Positions 15,249 to 24,478 of a DNA stretch of 64,000 nt are shown one piece after another (position 1 is the stretch's first letter; every line of letters begins with the position of its first letter). Made by a program: the position numbers and the translations under genes. The notes beneath the pieces are model-generated. The model was not told where the DNA came from. It did not search any database and saw nothing but the letters and a program-made list of their open reading frames with translations. Source of the DNA: Psychrobacter sp. FDAARGOS_221 (GTDB taxonomy: Bacteria; Pseudomonadota; Gammaproteobacteria; Pseudomonadales; Moraxellaceae). The stretch lies in contig NZ_NWFK02000001.1 in NCBI RefSeq assembly GCF_002313155.2, positions 2,852,001 through 2,916,000 of the forward strand, in the 5' to 3' direction.

Positions 15249-16028
15249 TTGCAGGCGCAGTATGGTGTCAGTATTGCATCGAGCTGTCAGGTGGTCTGTA
15301 TGAGTCGAACCGCTTATTACTATAAGCCTAAGCTATCTGATGATAGTGAGATTATTGATGTCTTAAATGAACTAACAGATAAGCACAATCGTTGGGGTTT
15401 CCCAAAGTGTTTTAAGCGTATACGCAAGCTTGGCTATTCATGGAATCATAAACGAGTACACCGTGTTTATAAAGCTTTAAACTTAAACCTACGCCGTAAG
15501 TCTAAAAGACGGCTACCAACACGTAACCCCCAGCCGTTAAGTGTGCCAAACGCATTGGGTCATACTTGGTCTATGGACTTTATGAGCGATAAGCTGCACA
15601 ATAATATTCGCTTTCGAACCTTTAATGTGATTGATGATTACAACCGCGAAATACTCGGCATTGATATTGGTACCAGCATTCCCTCACTCCGAGTGATTCG
15701 CTACCTTGACCAGTTAGCCGAGTGGCATGGTTATCCTAAGCAAATTCGTGTGGATAATGGTAGTGAGTTCACCTCTAAAGTGTTTACTGATTGGGCAACG
15801 GCTCACGGTATCTATATTGACTATATTGAGCCTGGCTGTCCTTATCAGAATGCTTATATTGAACGGTTTAATCGTAGTTACCGCAATGAGGTTTTGGATT
15901 GTTATTTATTCAATGATTTAAATGAAGTCAGTCAACTGACTGAGGAGTGGATCACGGTTTATAACACCGAAAGACCCCATGATTCACTTAATGATATGAC
16001 ACCTGCCCAGTATAGACAGGTGGCTTAA
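15249..16028 (+). CDS. IS407-group transposase OrfB (DDE integrase core)
   Basis: This 259-residue integrase core is read as an OrfAB fusion by -1 frameshifting. The HTH_21 region holds KHNRWGFPKCFKRIRKLGY. Catalytic residues are Asp in WSMDFMSD, Asp in RVDNGSEF and Glu in NAYIERFN. The C-terminal tail NTERPHDSLNDMTPAQYR is typical. No disabling mutation is visible. Confidence 0.94.
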   Translation: MQAQYGVSIASSCQVVCMSRTAYYYKPKLSDDSEIIDVLNELTDKHNRWGFPKCFKRIRKLGYSWNHKRVHRVYKALNLNLRRKSKRRLPTRNPQPLSVPNALGHTWSMDFMSDKLHNNIRFRTFNVIDDYNREILGIDIGTSIPSLRVIRYLDQLAEWHGYPKQIRVDNGSEFTSKVFTDWATAHGIYIDYIEPGCPYQNAYIERFNRSYRNEVLDCYLFNDLNEVSQLTEEWITVYNTERPHDSLNDMTPAQYRQVA

Positions 16029-16073
16029 TTATTCTACGATGATGTTGTGTTAAGAATGGGGTATTTACAAAAA

Positions 16074-16903
16074 GTCTTACAAAAAGTGATTTATTAGACT
16101 TCCCAGATGATAGATATACCCATAAAAGCGAGCGTCAAATGGGGTCAAGGCTGGCACTACAAAGCTCTCAAATTAAATCAAAACTAGTTATTCCTATCCT
16201 AAAGGAGCTCAACGTTCTAAAAGCTGTACAAAGTCTCAATACAAATAATTTTGTTAACTTTCACAATAAGTTAATGGATTATCTGTACCTCATGCTTGGG
16301 CTGTCATCAGGTTACCGTCCAGTTAAAGAGACATTTGGACGTTTAGAGGATATTGATATTGAAACGGGTTTCTATTTTATTTCTGATAAAGAAAACAGAG
16401 TGCATGCACAAGGAAGATTTATTATTCTTCCTGATATGGTTAAATTGCAATTACAAAACTATGAAAACTATCTTTATAGAAATATGAAGCTATTTAATAA
16501 CCAACATCATCACCTTGGTCAGTTACTTCAAGCTATTTATGAGAGTAACGTTAGTATAATTAGTTACTTAGAGATTAATGATGTCGATGACGTATGTTTT
16601 ATGGCAAATCAAAATAATGACTTTATAACCAAAAGGTTTAAACCTTATGCTCATTTGCCACTTAATTGGTACCGCCATCATATCAGGTCTTTAAAAGAGA
16701 TAGACCATAGTTTATTCAGTAGTAATATTACTGAAATAAATGACGAAGTGATTTGTAGCTGGATGGGACATGCGGATCAGTTAGGTTTTGACTACTATGA
16801 TGTTTTTAGCGGGCTAAAACGTTCTGAGCAGGCTAAATTAGCTAACCATATTAATGGCAAACTTGAAGAGTACGGTTTTGAAGCAGTTGAGCTAATGGAG
16901 TGA
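16074..16903 (+). pseudogene. Large tyrosine recombinase, catalytic part (candidate ginB, split by IS)
   Basis: This continuation of the 13201 gene after the IS reads SLTKSDLLDFPDDRYTHKSE into MGSRLALQ. It holds a tyrosine-recombinase catalytic domain with Arg in SSGYRPVKET, HxxR in YRHHIRSL, GH in SWMGHADQ and a Tyr nucleophile in FDYYDVFSG. Without its own promoter and N terminus it is unlikely to be functional. It ends three bases before the next recombinase gene, so the three genes formed one operon. Confidence 0.78.
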
Positions 16904-16906
16904 CAC

Positions 16907-19900
16907 ATGTCAAATAATAGCCTCTCAGGTAAAGAACAACGCAAACAGAATAGAGAAAAGAAACTGCAATTAGCTATGCATAAAGCTTTTGATATGGCTA
17001 AGAAACATCTTAGAGTGTCTGAGCTTGTGAGTAATAATAATTACCAAAATGAGTTTAATAAAAGGTGGCACAAGTTTGATGAGTCGCTAAAATCTAAAAA
17101 GGATTTTAAAAATCATATCGTCTACGCTAAGAGCTACAATCATGCGCTTAAAGAGATACAGAAAGAATGTAATGACTGTGACTTGGATATTAGTTTTCCT
17201 AAATATATCGTATTCGAGCAAAGACCAAAAGTATTTAGAGATGGGCAGTGGTTTCAAGATGCAAAGAAAACAAAAGCCATCTATCAAGCATGGATGAACG
17301 AATTTGAGAATAGTAAGGCTATTAACATCTATGATGTTTTCTTTTCGCTAGTTTTTCATAATGCCGTACTGCAAGCGAGTTTACTCGAATGTATTATTCG
17401 AAAGTTACTTACCAAAAGTCTAGTCATCTATAACATTTATGATTTACCTGTCATCAGAGTTGAATTTAATAAAGAGGGTTATAGCACTAACGTTAAAAGT
17501 GACGACGTTAAAGATGAAAGACTAACCTCTCAAAACATTTTCTTATCACCTATAACTGCCACTCTAATACGTTTATATAATGTAGAAGAGGATTCTACAG
17601 TCAGCAAGAGCCTAAAGAAAAATGGTCTTATAGATATCATGACGCTCTATCAAAACTTACTACACCATAAGGCACTAAACAATAAGCTACCTAGTAATTT
17701 GAAGGGTTTTCTGAAGGCAAGTGTTTATGTATTTGAAAACTTCAAAGATGCCAACCTACCCGAGTATTGGTTGTATATACTTTTAGGTATTAGAAAGACC
17801 TATTCGTTACCAGTCGATAACTGGCAGTGCCTCATATACAATCGTCCAAAGTCGAATGATATAAATATCATAGAAGACTTCAGCACGTACTCACCGAATA
17901 AAAGTACTTTGCAGACAAAAAAGTATAAACATCTTGCATCTTTGGTATCAAAATTGTTTAAACCTGAGTTAGAAAAGAACTCTAAGAAAGTATCAGGAAA
18001 ACTATTTGACCACAGATTAAAAGAATGTATAGGGAAGTTAGAGGCAGACACTGCTCCTGTTAACGAAATTGCATTGCTTACATGGTTTCGGCATAAGCGA
18101 TTAACCAATAAACCTAGTAGCATTCATACCTATAGTAATAACATTACAAACAGATGGCTGGCATTAACTTATGGACAAAATATCGATGATTTTGATGAGG
18201 CTGATTTTGAATTTTTTTATGCTGAGATAATCGCATTGAGCCGTACGCCTTCAGCTAAAAACGAGACTGCCAAGCTATTAGATAGTTTTCATGAACATTT
18301 AGTCAATGAATACGGTGCTGAGCCTGTCGAGCCTATGTCGGTCGGTGCCGTAGCTCATGTCAAAGCGGGTTATGTATCAGAATCAATGTTTCAAGCGATA
18401 TTGGATGCCTGTGAAAAGTTAGAAATGAATAAAGAACGTAGAGATGCTATTTACGTGTCTTTGATTCTTGGGCAACGTCTCGGTATGAGAGTAGGCGAAA
18501 TAGCCAAGCTCAAACTTAGTGAAATATCAGCAAATATGGAGTATTTAGATGTTCGTAATAATGATGTGGGTAGCAATAAAACCTCTTCGGCTTTACGTAG
18601 TCTTCCTATAAAACTGCTATTGAAAAAAGATGAACTCAGAGTCTTCTCATCGCTATACCATAGACGTGTCGACGAAAAAGGGGAAACTTTAATCTGTGAC
18701 ACAGGTGGTCAGGCATTCTCTAAGAATAAACTATCACAGATTATATCAGGACTAATTAAGCAGACGACTAGACTGTCATATTTGACAGCTCATAATCTTA
18801 GACACAGTTGCTTGTCTAACCTCCAGCTATTGCATGCTCTTTATGAGTTAGAGGCTTCAAATTGTATTAGTGTTAAAAAGAAACTGATGAAATTAATACC
18901 CTATTCAAATGAGGAGTTGATAGATATCTACCATACGCTCTTTGGTGCAAAAAAATCTATCAGTAATTATGCTATCGCTGGCATTGCAGGGCACGGTGAA
19001 CCTAGTGTTAGCTTTAATAACTACATACATTTTACAGATATTCAAATAGGTCTCTGCTTATGGAACATTGACTATGAATTGAATGACAAGCAAAAACAGC
19101 ATTTGGTTAAGTTGCCTAGACGCAAAATAAGCCTCAACCATGAAGCAACCAATGATTATTTACTCAACAAACTTCAAATACATCCACTACCAGCCCCACG
19201 AGGCAAATCTGGTAGTTTTTTAACCCATAATAAGAAAACAAAGCGTGAGTATGGATTTAAAGAGGTTGCTAAGATTCTGCACAGCTACTCTCAGCACGAC
19301 GACTTTCAACAGTTATTGATATTGTTCGATGTATCGAATAATCAATTTAGACGATGGTATGACAAAATTAATCATTTAAAAACTGAGCCAAAGTATCAAA
19401 CGAAATTCGGTCGTTCGAGAATATTTTCTTCTAAACAAATGAATTTACTTGTTCCAAGTTATAATTTAGTCACCGAAGACCAGAAAGTTATGGAGAAAAT
19501 GGAGCTAGCATTTAACAAGCTATATACGCTAAAGAAGCACAAAGAACATCTCATCTGGTTCATACAATACGTTTTGCAACATTGTGAATATCATCAAAAC
19601 CATATTTCTTTTACTAAGTTTGAAGATTTTGAGCTATTTTTGCTGTATGTCATTAAATTAATACCAAGTAAAATAATTCATATTAAAGTTAGAATACCTC
19701 AAACCTATATGGATAAAAGAACGTTAAATAAATGGAAAAATCGCCTCAGTAATTTACCATCTTCTAATGTGGACTATCAGTATATTGATAGTGAAAAGCA
19801 GTTAAAGCAAGTCAAGGCAAAGCTGAGCACTGCTAGCGCTTATGAAAGGTTTAGAAATAACAAGCCTTTCGTAAGCTTTAATCGCTTATTGCAGGTTTTT

Positions 19901-19942
19901 TGTTTTTATCAATGTGTTATTTTGAATGACATCAAAGTCTAG
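16907..19942 (+). CDS. Very large tyrosine recombinase (candidate ginC)
   Basis: A 1011-residue protein with a phage-integrase catalytic domain at residues ~490-720: Arg in GQRLGMRVGEI, HxxRH in AHNLRHSCL, GH in IAGHGEP and Tyr in NNYIHFT. A core-binding-like segment lies at ~385-470 (LTWFRHKRLTNKPSSIHTYSNN). Long N- and C-terminal helical regions have no recognised fold. GInt islands (ginABCD) carry such an oversized third recombinase. It begins three bases after the ginB stop and is followed 61 bp later by a small helix-turn-helix gene. It is low in GC and unlike the flanking core genes. Confidence 0.85.
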   Translation: MSNNSLSGKEQRKQNREKKLQLAMHKAFDMAKKHLRVSELVSNNNYQNEFNKRWHKFDESLKSKKDFKNHIVYAKSYNHALKEIQKECNDCDLDISFPKYIVFEQRPKVFRDGQWFQDAKKTKAIYQAWMNEFENSKAINIYDVFFSLVFHNAVLQASLLECIIRKLLTKSLVIYNIYDLPVIRVEFNKEGYSTNVKSDDVKDERLTSQNIFLSPITATLIRLYNVEEDSTVSKSLKKNGLIDIMTLYQNLLHHKALNNKLPSNLKGFLKASVYVFENFKDANLPEYWLYILLGIRKTYSLPVDNWQCLIYNRPKSNDINIIEDFSTYSPNKSTLQTKKYKHLASLVSKLFKPELEKNSKKVSGKLFDHRLKECIGKLEADTAPVNEIALLTWFRHKRLTNKPSSIHTYSNNITNRWLALTYGQNIDDFDEADFEFFYAEIIALSRTPSAKNETAKLLDSFHEHLVNEYGAEPVEPMSVGAVAHVKAGYVSESMFQAILDACEKLEMNKERRDAIYVSLILGQRLGMRVGEIAKLKLSEISANMEYLDVRNNDVGSNKTSSALRSLPIKLLLKKDELRVFSSLYHRRVDEKGETLICDTGGQAFSKNKLSQIISGLIKQTTRLSYLTAHNLRHSCLSNLQLLHALYELEASNCISVKKKLMKLIPYSNEELIDIYHTLFGAKKSISNYAIAGIAGHGEPSVSFNNYIHFTDIQIGLCLWNIDYELNDKQKQHLVKLPRRKISLNHEATNDYLLNKLQIHPLPAPRGKSGSFLTHNKKTKREYGFKEVAKILHSYSQHDDFQQLLILFDVSNNQFRRWYDKINHLKTEPKYQTKFGRSRIFSSKQMNLLVPSYNLVTEDQKVMEKMELAFNKLYTLKKHKEHLIWFIQYVLQHCEYHQNHISFTKFEDFELFLLYVIKLIPSKIIHIKVRIPQTYMDKRTLNKWKNRLSNLPSSNVDYQYIDSEKQLKQVKAKLSTASAYERFRNNKPFVSFNRLLQVFCFYQCVILNDIKV

Positions 19943-20003
19943 TCCAGCAACCGTATCTACTCTTTAAACTAAGCATCTAAAACATCTGTAGAGCAAACAA
20001 AAC

Positions 20004-20597
20004 ATGAATAAGTCCATCGTTAAAAGAATTGCTGAAAATGCGGATATATCTTGGCATCCACTGACTGAGGACCTGCATAAATCTTTTATGCAGTCATATA
20101 ATAGAGAGTTTCATGGCAAGATTATTGAAATGTTCAAAGATAAATCAGAACACAACTTTCAAACTCTTTATGTGACCTCAAACCATGAATCAGTCAAAGT
20201 ACTTAACAAGAAGAATAAAATTAAAGGTGATAAAACAAGACATAATATTGACTATACAATAATCGCAGGATGCTTTAATCCTTGGTTTGATAAAGATATC
20301 CTAAAAGACAGTAAGCAACTGGTCGCGATAGAGCTAAGACCTATGAATAATCAAAGTAAAGAATCATTTGAAGAAGCGTTACAAGAGGTAATCTTACTCG
20401 ACTTTCTCAAGTCACTCTGTCAAGCGAATATGTCATATTTAGGTAGTAATTTTTTTAGCTTAAAGAAAGCTATCGGTAGCTCATCAAAGCTAAAGCAACT
20501 ATATACCGAATTGATGGGTCGTAAATTGAGCGCCAAACAATACGCAGATTATTTTGGTCATAAGCGAGATTTTGTATATAAGCATAGACAAAAATGA
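20004..20597 (+). CDS. Small helix-turn-helix protein of the recombinase module (candidate ginD)
   Basis: This 197-residue basic protein has a C-terminal helix-turn-helix-like segment (LMGRKLSAKQYADYFGHKRDFVYKHRQK) and an N-terminal region of unknown fold (IDYTIIAGCFNPWFDKDILKD). It follows the giant recombinase directly. In GInt elements a small protein of this kind is the fourth gene and is required with the three recombinases. The family call rests on gene order and size, not on a search. Confidence 0.65.
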   Translation: MNKSIVKRIAENADISWHPLTEDLHKSFMQSYNREFHGKIIEMFKDKSEHNFQTLYVTSNHESVKVLNKKNKIKGDKTRHNIDYTIIAGCFNPWFDKDILKDSKQLVAIELRPMNNQSKESFEEALQEVILLDFLKSLCQANMSYLGSNFFSLKKAIGSSSKLKQLYTELMGRKLSAKQYADYFGHKRDFVYKHRQK

Positions 20598-20975
20598 ATT
20601 AGGACTCAGTTTTACTGTAAGAATCGGATCAGTGTATGCATTTCAATTCAGCGTAGTAGTAAATGCTTTAAAAGCCTACTGAAGGCTGATAAAAGGATAT
20701 TTATTATACCTTGAATATTATAGAGACATAAGACACTGAAATATCAGCTATAAACGACAAGAATCTCAATGATGTTACACTTATTAAATATGAAAACTGT
20801 AAAAAAATGCCTCTTAAATAATACACTTTTAGTGACCAAAATTTTAATTATAGACCCAAAAAAATGCTTTAATTTACGCTAAATGTCACTCTAGATAAAA
20901 CTATCAACATACTGTATAGTAAAGCTTTGTAGGCTAAAATAACTTAACGTATTTTAAAGTTGTTTGTTAGTTTCA
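20598..20975. other. AT-rich non-coding end of the island
   Basis: About 380 bp of AT-rich DNA lies between the last recombinase-module gene and the tRNA-Asp fragment, with no supportable gene. GInt islands are described with a short AT-rich end, so this may be part of the element's terminus. Confidence 0.45.
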
Positions 20976-21022
20976 GCCTGTCACGCCGGGGGTCGCGGGT
21001 TCGAGTCCCGTCCGCTGCGCCA
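20976..21022 (+). tRNA. 3' fragment of tRNA-Asp (GTC), likely att site
   Basis: The 47-nt sequence begins in the anticodon arm with CCTGTCACGC (anticodon GTC) and continues through the variable loop, the T arm (GCGGGTTCGAGTCCCGT) and the acceptor 3' strand ending GCGCCA. It aligns with the 3' half of bacterial tRNA-Asp. The 5' half is absent, so it is not a functional tRNA. Such fragments arise when an element integrates into a tRNA gene and duplicates its 3' end. No second copy or intact tRNA-Asp was seen in the window, so the other junction probably lies to the left of it. Confidence 0.8.
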
Positions 21023-21181
21023 TATTTTAAAACTTAATAAGCTGATATTGGCTTAACAGTTTCAACCTCAAGTAATTATTATTAATTTTATTAATGATAA
21101 CCACTTGAGGTTTTTTTGTGTGCGTGGCTTTTAGCAGTTATCCTATTAGATACTATTTTAGTGATAAGAGGGTATTGTCTT

Positions 21182-21856
21182 ATGTGTGCCAACTTTGAGC
21201 CCATCAGTATCAAACAAGCTCATCTATTTACTTCACATCCATTGGATTTTGATTATTCAGATGATATTTACCCCAATCATCTAACCCCATTGTTATTTGC
21301 AGCACCTGGAGATGACCAGATGCAATGGCGTTGTGTCCACTTTGGCATGGTGCCTAAGTGGGCTGATAACACAGATATTACCCGTTACACCTATAATGCC
21401 AGAAGTGAAACGGTACATCAAAAGCCAAGTTTCAAAAATGCTTGGTATAACAATCAGTTTGCATTGATACCGGTTAATACGCTTTATGAACCGAAATACA
21501 TTAATGGTAAAGCTGAGCGCTGGGGTATCAGTCGTATTGATGATGAACCTTTTACGGTTGCAGCGTTATATGAGATAGCTCGTGTAGGCGGTGAAATTGT
21601 ACGTTCTATGTCAATGTTGACTATCAATGCTGACCATCATCCATTCATGTCACAATTTCATCGTCCTGAGGCAGAGAAGCGCTCAGTAGTGGTTATTCCT
21701 CTTGAGATGAGGATGGACTGGCTACAAGGTCATCACAATAAGGCTCTGCAGTTCTTACAGCCAATGAGCGATAGTTTTAAGGCCAATCAAAAGCCTAGAG
21801 CCGCTAGATTACCTGTTGCAAATACGGTTGACCCAAAGCAAGGGCAACTGTTTTAA
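21182..21856 (+). CDS. SRAP-domain protein (YedK/HMCES-like)
   Basis: SRAP proteins crosslink abasic sites in single-stranded DNA through Cys2 and shield them. The ATG at 21182 gives MCANFEP, placing Cys at position 2 as required after Met removal; longer upstream frames would bury it, which decides the start. NARSET, the Glu in LIPVNTLYEP and the His in FHRPEAEKRSVVVIP match the family's active-site positions, although LYEP and FHRP deviate from the common FYEW and HxRMP forms. At 225 residues the length is normal. It is the first chromosomal gene after the tRNA-Asp fragment. Confidence 0.88.
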   Translation: MCANFEPISIKQAHLFTSHPLDFDYSDDIYPNHLTPLLFAAPGDDQMQWRCVHFGMVPKWADNTDITRYTYNARSETVHQKPSFKNAWYNNQFALIPVNTLYEPKYINGKAERWGISRIDDEPFTVAALYEIARVGGEIVRSMSMLTINADHHPFMSQFHRPEAEKRSVVVIPLEMRMDWLQGHHNKALQFLQPMSDSFKANQKPRAARLPVANTVDPKQGQLF

Positions 21857-22229
21857 TCTCATTGAAGCTTTCGATTGGTATAGTATTTTAGATATTAATC
21901 CAATAATAGTTTATAACAGCGTTCAACATTCAACGTTATTTCTATCATTAAGTAGCGTTTTTATTTAATTCATTAATACCTTCGCTAGGTCAGTCATAGT
22001 GTCACTTTAGTCAGTATAATTTATTTTATTTTAAAAACAATTAATCATATTTAAAAATAAAGCTTGCTTAACTGTGGCATTGGTATATACTGGGCACCTG
22101 CTTAAGAGAACCGCAGCAAATCATTACCTCGTAGTATTAGCATTAATCCTCCGTTTTAAGATTTACAGAAGTTGCTCCAAGCGTTACCGACCAAGTTGGT
22201 CATTATGTTTTAAAATTAGGATTATATAT
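21857..22229. other. Intergenic region and probable long 5' leader of the cold-shock gene
   Basis: About 370 bp lie between the SRAP and cold-shock genes. The segment from about 22080 to 22229 has no supportable start and probably holds the long untranslated leader usual for cspA-type mRNAs. No other gene is seen. Confidence 0.4.
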
Positions 22230-22439
22230 ATGTCAGATACTATTAAAGGTACAGTAAAGTGGTTTAACGAAGCTAAAGGTTTTGGCTTTATTGCTCCAGA
22301 ATCAGGTCCAGACGTTTTTGCTCATTACAGCGAAATCGCTAGCTCAGGTTTCAAAACCCTAGCTGAAGGCCAAGAAGTTGAGTTCACAGTAACTCAAGGT
22401 GCTAAAGGCCCACAAGCCCACGGTATTACAGCTATCTAA
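22230..22439 (+). CDS. cspA: Cold-shock protein CspA family
   Basis: This 69-residue single OB-fold RNA chaperone has RNP1 KGFGFI and RNP2 VFAHYSEI, ending [10 protein letters not shown] place the start at ATG 22230, giving [20 protein letters not shown]; a longer upstream frame from 22074 reads through the likely leader and lacks cold-shock sequence. A strong terminator follows at 22501. Confidence 0.95.
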   Translation: MSDTIKGTVKWFNEAKGFGFIAPESGPDVFAHYSEIASSGFKTLAEGQEVEFTVTQGAKGPQAHGITAI

Positions 22440-22500
22440 TAGCTAAGATAATTTAAACTGTGGTTATACTAATAACACAGTTCTAAATGAATCAAAAAAA

Positions 22501-22529
22501 GCGAATCCTGAATAAGGGTTCGCTTTTTT
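22501..22529 (+). terminator. Terminator after the cold-shock gene
   Basis: GCGAATCCT pairs with AGGGTTCGC across a short loop and is followed by TTTTTT. A-runs on the other side suggest it may act in both directions. The remainder of the gap to 22856 shows no gene. Confidence 0.8.
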
Positions 22530-22856
22530 GTTGCCTGTCATTCGTGACCCTATGTCATCTTCTCCCTATGATACCTTCTATCGTCTATCGCTATCGTTAA
22601 CAATCTATCAGTATCTGAGCGGTACATTTCATAAAACATCGGCACACCTTTATTACTTGGCAATGATTACATTAATAGCCGGCTGCAAACATCTTTTATA
22701 AACTCCATAACAAAAAACAATGGTAACTGGCTTGAGCATTACCTATGCTATTGATGACTACTTATAGATATAACTTATATAGTCTTATCTCGTATAAAAA
22801 ACCAGAATGATCGATTCTAACTAATATAAAACCAAATAAAATAAATAGGTAATCAT

Positions 22857-24284
22857 ATGCAAAATTTCTATCCTCTATATTTAGCCAACAAAGCGCATGA
22901 AGGCGCTGATGATGCACTAGAAGTGATTAACAAATACAGTCAAGATGTGGTCGCTGAAGTGGCACGTGCAGACAGTGATCTTCTTGAGCAAGCGATTGAT
23001 GCGGGCGTTAAAGCGATCCCAGCAATGAAAGCATTAAAGCCATTTGAAAAACAGCGCATTTTATTACAGTGTGTGGATAAGTTTAATCAGCGCTTTGATG
23101 AATTTACAGAAGCCCTAGTTGCTGAAGGCGGCAAGCCTAAAGGCGCTGCTGAAACCGAAGTAAAACGTCTTATTAGCACCTTTCAATTTGCTGCTGACTC
23201 AGTGACTGCCTTGTCAGCTGGTGAGGTCATCTCATTGGATGTGACGGAGGCCAGCGCGGGCTATCGTGGCTTTAGTAAGCGAGTACCTATCGGACTGTGT
23301 GGTTTTATCTCACCATTTAACTTTCCATTGAACTTAGTGGCACATAAGATTGCACCTGCCATTGCTGCTGGTTGTCCATTTATTTTGAAGCCTGCTAGCT
23401 ATACACCAATTAGCGCATTGCTAGTCGCTGAAGTATTGGCTGAAACTGATTTACCAGAAGGTGCTTTTTCTATTATGCCAATGTCGTCTGACGTGGCGGA
23501 TGTGTTGGTAACAGATGAGCGTATTAAGCTGTTGTCATTTACCGGCTCTGATAAAGTTGGTTGGGACATGAAGGCCCGTGCAGGTAAGAAAAAAGTCGTA
23601 TTAGAGTTAGGCGGTAATGCCGCGGTTATGGTAGAGCCTGATGCTGATCTGGATGTGGCACTACCACGTATTATTACCGGTGGCTTTAGTCAAGCCGGTC
23701 AAGTTTGTATTAGTGTTCAACGAGTCCTGATTCACAAGGACATTTATACACAAGTCAAAGACAAGCTAGTGGCTCTTACTAAAGAGGTGAAAATTGGCGA
23801 TCCAAGCACAGGTGATGTCTTGGTTGGGCCTATGATTAACGAAGGTGAAGTTGAGCGTCTGAAGCAGTGGGTTGATGAAGCTGTAGAAGGCGGTGCAAAA
23901 GTGTTGTGTGGTGGTGAGACCGATGGCGTGATGCACTCGGCTACTATCCTCGAAAATGTACCCCATGATGCCAAGCTATATAAAGATGAAGCGTTTGGTC
24001 CAGTGATGATTTTAGAATCGTATGATGACTTTGAATCAGGAGTAGCTTTAGCAAATGACAGCCGCTTTGGACTTCAGGTCGGAGTTTATACTGCGAATAT
24101 TAATAAAGCATTACAGGCGTGGGATGATATCGAAGCGGGCGGAGTCATTATTAATGACGTACCAACATTCCGTGTCGACAATATGCCATACGGCGGTGTC
24201 AAAGATTCAGGCTTTGGTCGTGAAGGCGTCAAATATGCCATCGAAGATATGACAGAGCTGCGCTTAATGGTAGTTAAAGGTTAA
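22857..24284 (+). CDS. Aldehyde dehydrogenase family protein
   Basis: An NAD(P)-dependent aldehyde dehydrogenase of 475 residues. The Rossmann region has SPFNFPLNLVAHKIAPAIAAGCPFILKPAS and FTGSDKVGWDM; catalytic Glu is in LELGGNA and catalytic Cys in SQAGQVCISVQR. The C-terminal DEAFGPV and MPYGGVKDSGFGREG motifs are also typical. The substrate cannot be read from sequence; it resembles the lactaldehyde/phosphonoacetaldehyde-type group more than betaine aldehyde dehydrogenases. It is monocistronic. Confidence 0.9.
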   Translation: MQNFYPLYLANKAHEGADDALEVINKYSQDVVAEVARADSDLLEQAIDAGVKAIPAMKALKPFEKQRILLQCVDKFNQRFDEFTEALVAEGGKPKGAAETEVKRLISTFQFAADSVTALSAGEVISLDVTEASAGYRGFSKRVPIGLCGFISPFNFPLNLVAHKIAPAIAAGCPFILKPASYTPISALLVAEVLAETDLPEGAFSIMPMSSDVADVLVTDERIKLLSFTGSDKVGWDMKARAGKKKVVLELGGNAAVMVEPDADLDVALPRIITGGFSQAGQVCISVQRVLIHKDIYTQVKDKLVALTKEVKIGDPSTGDVLVGPMINEGEVERLKQWVDEAVEGGAKVLCGGETDGVMHSATILENVPHDAKLYKDEAFGPVMILESYDDFESGVALANDSRFGLQVGVYTANINKALQAWDDIEAGGVIINDVPTFRVDNMPYGGVKDSGFGREGVKYAIEDMTELRLMVVKG

Positions 24285-24346
24285 GCACGGCAATCTATAG
24301 GCTTCATAAGCCCATTTTCAATACAATAGGTTTTGATGGGTTTAAA

Positions 24347-24400
24347 AGTAAAGGTTCAAGTCCTAGCTATAGGGTTATATGCTAGGCTTGAGCCTTTACT
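24347..24400. repeat. Long inverted repeat downstream of the aldehyde dehydrogenase
   Basis: A 21-nt arm beginning AGTAAAGGTTCAAG (24347-24367) pairs with GCTAGGCTTGAGCCTTTACT (24381-24400) with one bulge and a 13-nt loop. No T-run follows. It would be a very stable RNA hairpin, perhaps a factor-assisted terminator or 3'-end protector for the convergent genes on either side. Confidence 0.6.
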
Positions 24401-24478
24401 GGCTTAAAATTAATAGCTAATGAATTAAAATAGCTGACAAGTTAAAACAGCCGATGAGCTTAAGCTTGATTAGCTCTA

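Larger units (their letters stand above)
14882..16069 (+). mobile_element. IS3-family (IS407-group) insertion sequence, intact
   Basis: The 1188-bp element has imperfect terminal inverted repeats TGTAACTATCCCC... and, on the other strand at the right end, TGTAAATACCCC..., sharing TAACACA and CGTAGAAT inward. It is flanked by a 4-bp duplication AAAA, as known for the IS407 group. orfA and orfB overlap through a -1 frameshift signal. It splits the candidate ginB gene. Confidence 0.9.

Noticed and set aside
22074..22229. N-terminal extension of the first cold-shock protein
   Set aside because: The extra 52 residues have no cold-shock homology; the region behaves like a long untranslated leader, and the ATG at 22230 gives a normal-length protein.
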